Shown here one piece after another: positions 62,540 through 64,000 of a stretch of DNA of 64,000 nt (the first letter of the stretch is position 1; each line of letters begins with the position of its first letter). Source of the DNA: Allobranchiibius huperziae (GTDB lineage Bacteria; Actinomycetota; Actinomycetes; Actinomycetales; Dermatophilaceae); the NCBI RefSeq assembly GCF_013410455.1, contig NZ_JACCFW010000001.1, positions 2,744,929 to 2,808,928 of the forward strand, written 5' to 3'. The notes under the pieces are model-generated. The model ran no database searches. It was given only the letters and a program-made list of their open reading frames with translations, and was not told the origin of the DNA. The position numbers were made by a program, and so were the translations under genes.

Positions 62540-63030
62540 GCGGGTTCGAGGACCTGCTGCGGGCCAACGAGGCGTTCGCCGACGCCTTCACCCTTCAGGG
62601 GCTGGAAGGCGCCGCGGCCGCGGGCGTGGCCATCGTGACCTGCATGGACTCGCGCATCGACCCCCTGGCGATCGTGGGTCTGCAGGTGGGCGACGCCAAG
62701 ATCGTCCGCAACCCCGGCGGCCGGGTGACCGACGCGGCACTCGAGGCGCTGGTGCTCGCGGTGCAGCTGCTCAAGGTCGACCGGGTCATGGTCGTCCCGC
62801 ACACCCGGTGCGCCGTCGCGTCGGCCACCGAGTCAGAGTTGCGTTCCCGCGTCAGCGCATCCGCCGGCACGGATGCCGCGTGGCAGCGGTTCCACGTCGT
62901 CGACGACCAGCTCCGGACGCTCGCCGACGACGTCGCTCGCGTGCACAGCCATCCGTTGATTCCCGACCGGGTGCAGGTGGGTGGTTTCGTCTACGACGTC
63001 GACACCGGCCTGCTGCACCAGCACGTCTGA
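62536..63030 (+). CDS. Beta-class carbonic anhydrase
   Basis: A 164-aa zinc enzyme. Zn ligands: Cys in 'TCMDSRIDP', His and Cys in 'PHTRCAV' (H-x-x-C). '[30 protein letters not shown]' is the family core. The GTG start gives 4-nt overlap with the fumarase stop, so translation is coupled. It hydrates CO2 to bicarbonate; coupling to fumarase is likely a shared growth role (bicarbonate for anaplerosis), an inference only. Confidence 0.92.
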   Translation: MSGFEDLLRANEAFADAFTLQGLEGAAAAGVAIVTCMDSRIDPLAIVGLQVGDAKIVRNPGGRVTDAALEALVLAVQLLKVDRVMVVPHTRCAVASATESELRSRVSASAGTDAAWQRFHVVDDQLRTLADDVARVHSHPLIPDRVQVGGFVYDVDTGLLHQHV

Positions 63031-63063
63031 CCCGCACCATCACCTCCACCGATCGGAGCACCC

Positions 63064-63972
63064 GTGCCTGAGGCGCAGCCCATCCCGCAGCGGTACGACG
63101 AGGCGGCGCGCCGCCTCGCCCGGACCGCGTACGAGACCCTGGAGCCGCTGCACGTGGTGGCGTACTTCAACCCGGTCATCCGCGAGCAGCAGAAGAGCAG
63201 CGGTCTGTCCAGGATGGCCCGCTACCTCGCGGGTCGCGGCGCGCCGCTGGGCGACTGCCCGGGCGCGGTCGTGGCCGCCACGTTCTACAACTTCAACCCG
63301 ACCGCCGTCGGGCCCGCGTGGGACGAGGCGGTCGCGTACGGGCTGGACCGCACCTACGCGATGCACCTCGAGGCGATCGAAGTCACGCTGCGCACCGCGC
63401 TCGGCCCCCTGACGCAGGACCCCGAACTCGCCCGGGTCGCAACCCGATTCGCACAGATCGCCCAGAGTCTGTCGTACGCCGGCCGGCCGCTGGCCGCCGC
63501 GTGGGCGTCCACCGAGACACCGGACGCAGCTGCCGCGCCGCACCTGCAGCTCTGGCACGCATTCGCCGCACTGCGGGAGTACCGCGGCGACGGGCACCTG
63601 GCCACGCTCGTACAGGCCGGACTCAGCGGCGCCGAGGCGCTCGTCTTCCACGAGGCGCCGCACCCCGACCCGACCCTGCGCCGACGAGCGCTCGGCGCGG
63701 ACTTCGCGCGGGCGTCGCGCGCCTGGTCCGACGAGGAGTGGGGCGCGGCGACGCTGTCCCTGCAGCGGCGGGGCCTGCTGGACGACCAGGGCACCATCAG
63801 CCCGGCCGGTGTCGTGCTGTACGACGCGTTGGAGGTCGCGACCGACGACGCCGCGGCCGGCATCTTCGACGGGGTGGGCGATGCCACGGAGCTGATCGCC
63901 GCCGGCCGTCCGTTCGTCAAGGCCGTCCTGGACGCCGGGATCCTCCCGGGGACCGTCGCCAAGGGCGCCTGA
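63064..63972 (+). CDS. SCO6745-family protein
   Basis: A 302-aa soluble all-helical protein. 'ARTAYETLEPLHVVAYFNPVIREQ', 'GARHAPLGDCPGAVVAATFYNFNP' type segment ('AAPLGDCPGAVVAATFYNF' here), 'LWHAFAALREYRGDGHLATLVQAGLSGAEALVFHEA' and 'RASRAWSDEEWGAATLSLQRRGLLDDQGTISPAG' fit the SCO6745/SalK family, small winged-helix-like proteins of unknown role in actinobacteria. GTG start with GGAGCACC before it. It is 33 nt after the carbonic anhydrase gene. Confidence 0.85.
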   Translation: MPEAQPIPQRYDEAARRLARTAYETLEPLHVVAYFNPVIREQQKSSGLSRMARYLAGRGAPLGDCPGAVVAATFYNFNPTAVGPAWDEAVAYGLDRTYAMHLEAIEVTLRTALGPLTQDPELARVATRFAQIAQSLSYAGRPLAAAWASTETPDAAAAPHLQLWHAFAALREYRGDGHLATLVQAGLSGAEALVFHEAPHPDPTLRRRALGADFARASRAWSDEEWGAATLSLQRRGLLDDQGTISPAGVVLYDALEVATDDAAAGIFDGVGDATELIAAGRPFVKAVLDAGILPGTVAKGA

Positions 63973-64000
63973 GGCACCGCGCTCATGCAGGTCAGCGGGC

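Noticed and set aside
1-64000. tRNA, rRNA, CRISPR arrays, complete insertion sequences, riboswitches
   Set aside because: Looked for cloverleaf arms, evenly spaced repeats, transposase motifs and known leader structures; none convincing.

Overview
The window looks like a high-GC actinobacterial chromosome. GTG starts are common, several genes have leaderless promoters (a -10 hexamer about 6 nt before the start codon), and it carries a SARP regulator, a SigK/RskA sigma module, RmuC/IspH/XseAB, class II FBPase GlpX and DUF4245/DUF389/DUF2550 family proteins. The gene content fits a Micrococcales-like lineage, but I cannot name a genus from sequence alone. No rRNA, tRNA, CRISPR array or intact insertion sequence was seen.

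Layout. (1) 1-5 kb: the 5' part of a secreted M6 'immune inhibitor A' protease that lacks the second catalytic His, then small conserved genes (pentapeptide/DinB fusion, EVE-like, DUF3253, Pr6Pr membrane protein, secreted protein). (2) 5.2-6.0 kb: an RHH/Doc toxin-antitoxin pair beside a frameshifted serine-resolvase remnant. (3) 6.2-18.4 kb: a minus-strand cluster that looks catabolic (SnoaL-like protein, LtrA, membrane proteins, two alpha/beta hydrolases, FAD aromatic hydroxylase, amidohydrolase-type decarboxylase). It is preceded by a SARP regulator and faces a divergent WrbA quinone reductase and a MarR gene. Near-identical operator palindromes lie in both promoter regions, so one MarR protein may control the whole set. 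(4) 18.4-27.6 kb: S53 peptidase, SDRs, YdcF-like protein, a soluble sulfite-oxidase-like enzyme, and a TetR/NAD(P)-oxidoreductase/epimerase locus with a clear palindrome.

(5) 27.6-40.9 kb is a patchwork accessory region. It holds lipoproteins, many very small membrane proteins, interspersed repeats (families A, B, C), a 360-bp segmental duplication, several broken genes (Rossmann N-terminus, TlpA thioredoxin, MobF relaxase) and a set of paralogous membrane proteins. In that set a three-part module (beta-domain+2TM, PH-like, 2TM) seems to be present twice. This is the most likely place for undescribed biology. It ends at a truncated relaxase next to ychF, which suggests an old mobile-element insertion.

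(6) 40.9-64 kb is ordered core genome: ychF; a SigK module (membrane molybdenum oxidoreductase, fasciclin lipoprotein, sigK, rskA) with two matching ATCC-N15-CCGAAT promoters; DUF389, rmuC, ispH, xseA-xseB, an MFS exporter, a DUF4245 protein, glpX, a PfkB kinase, an SDR; a four-gene sugar ABC transporter; class I fumarase, beta-carbonic anhydrase and an SCO6745-family protein.
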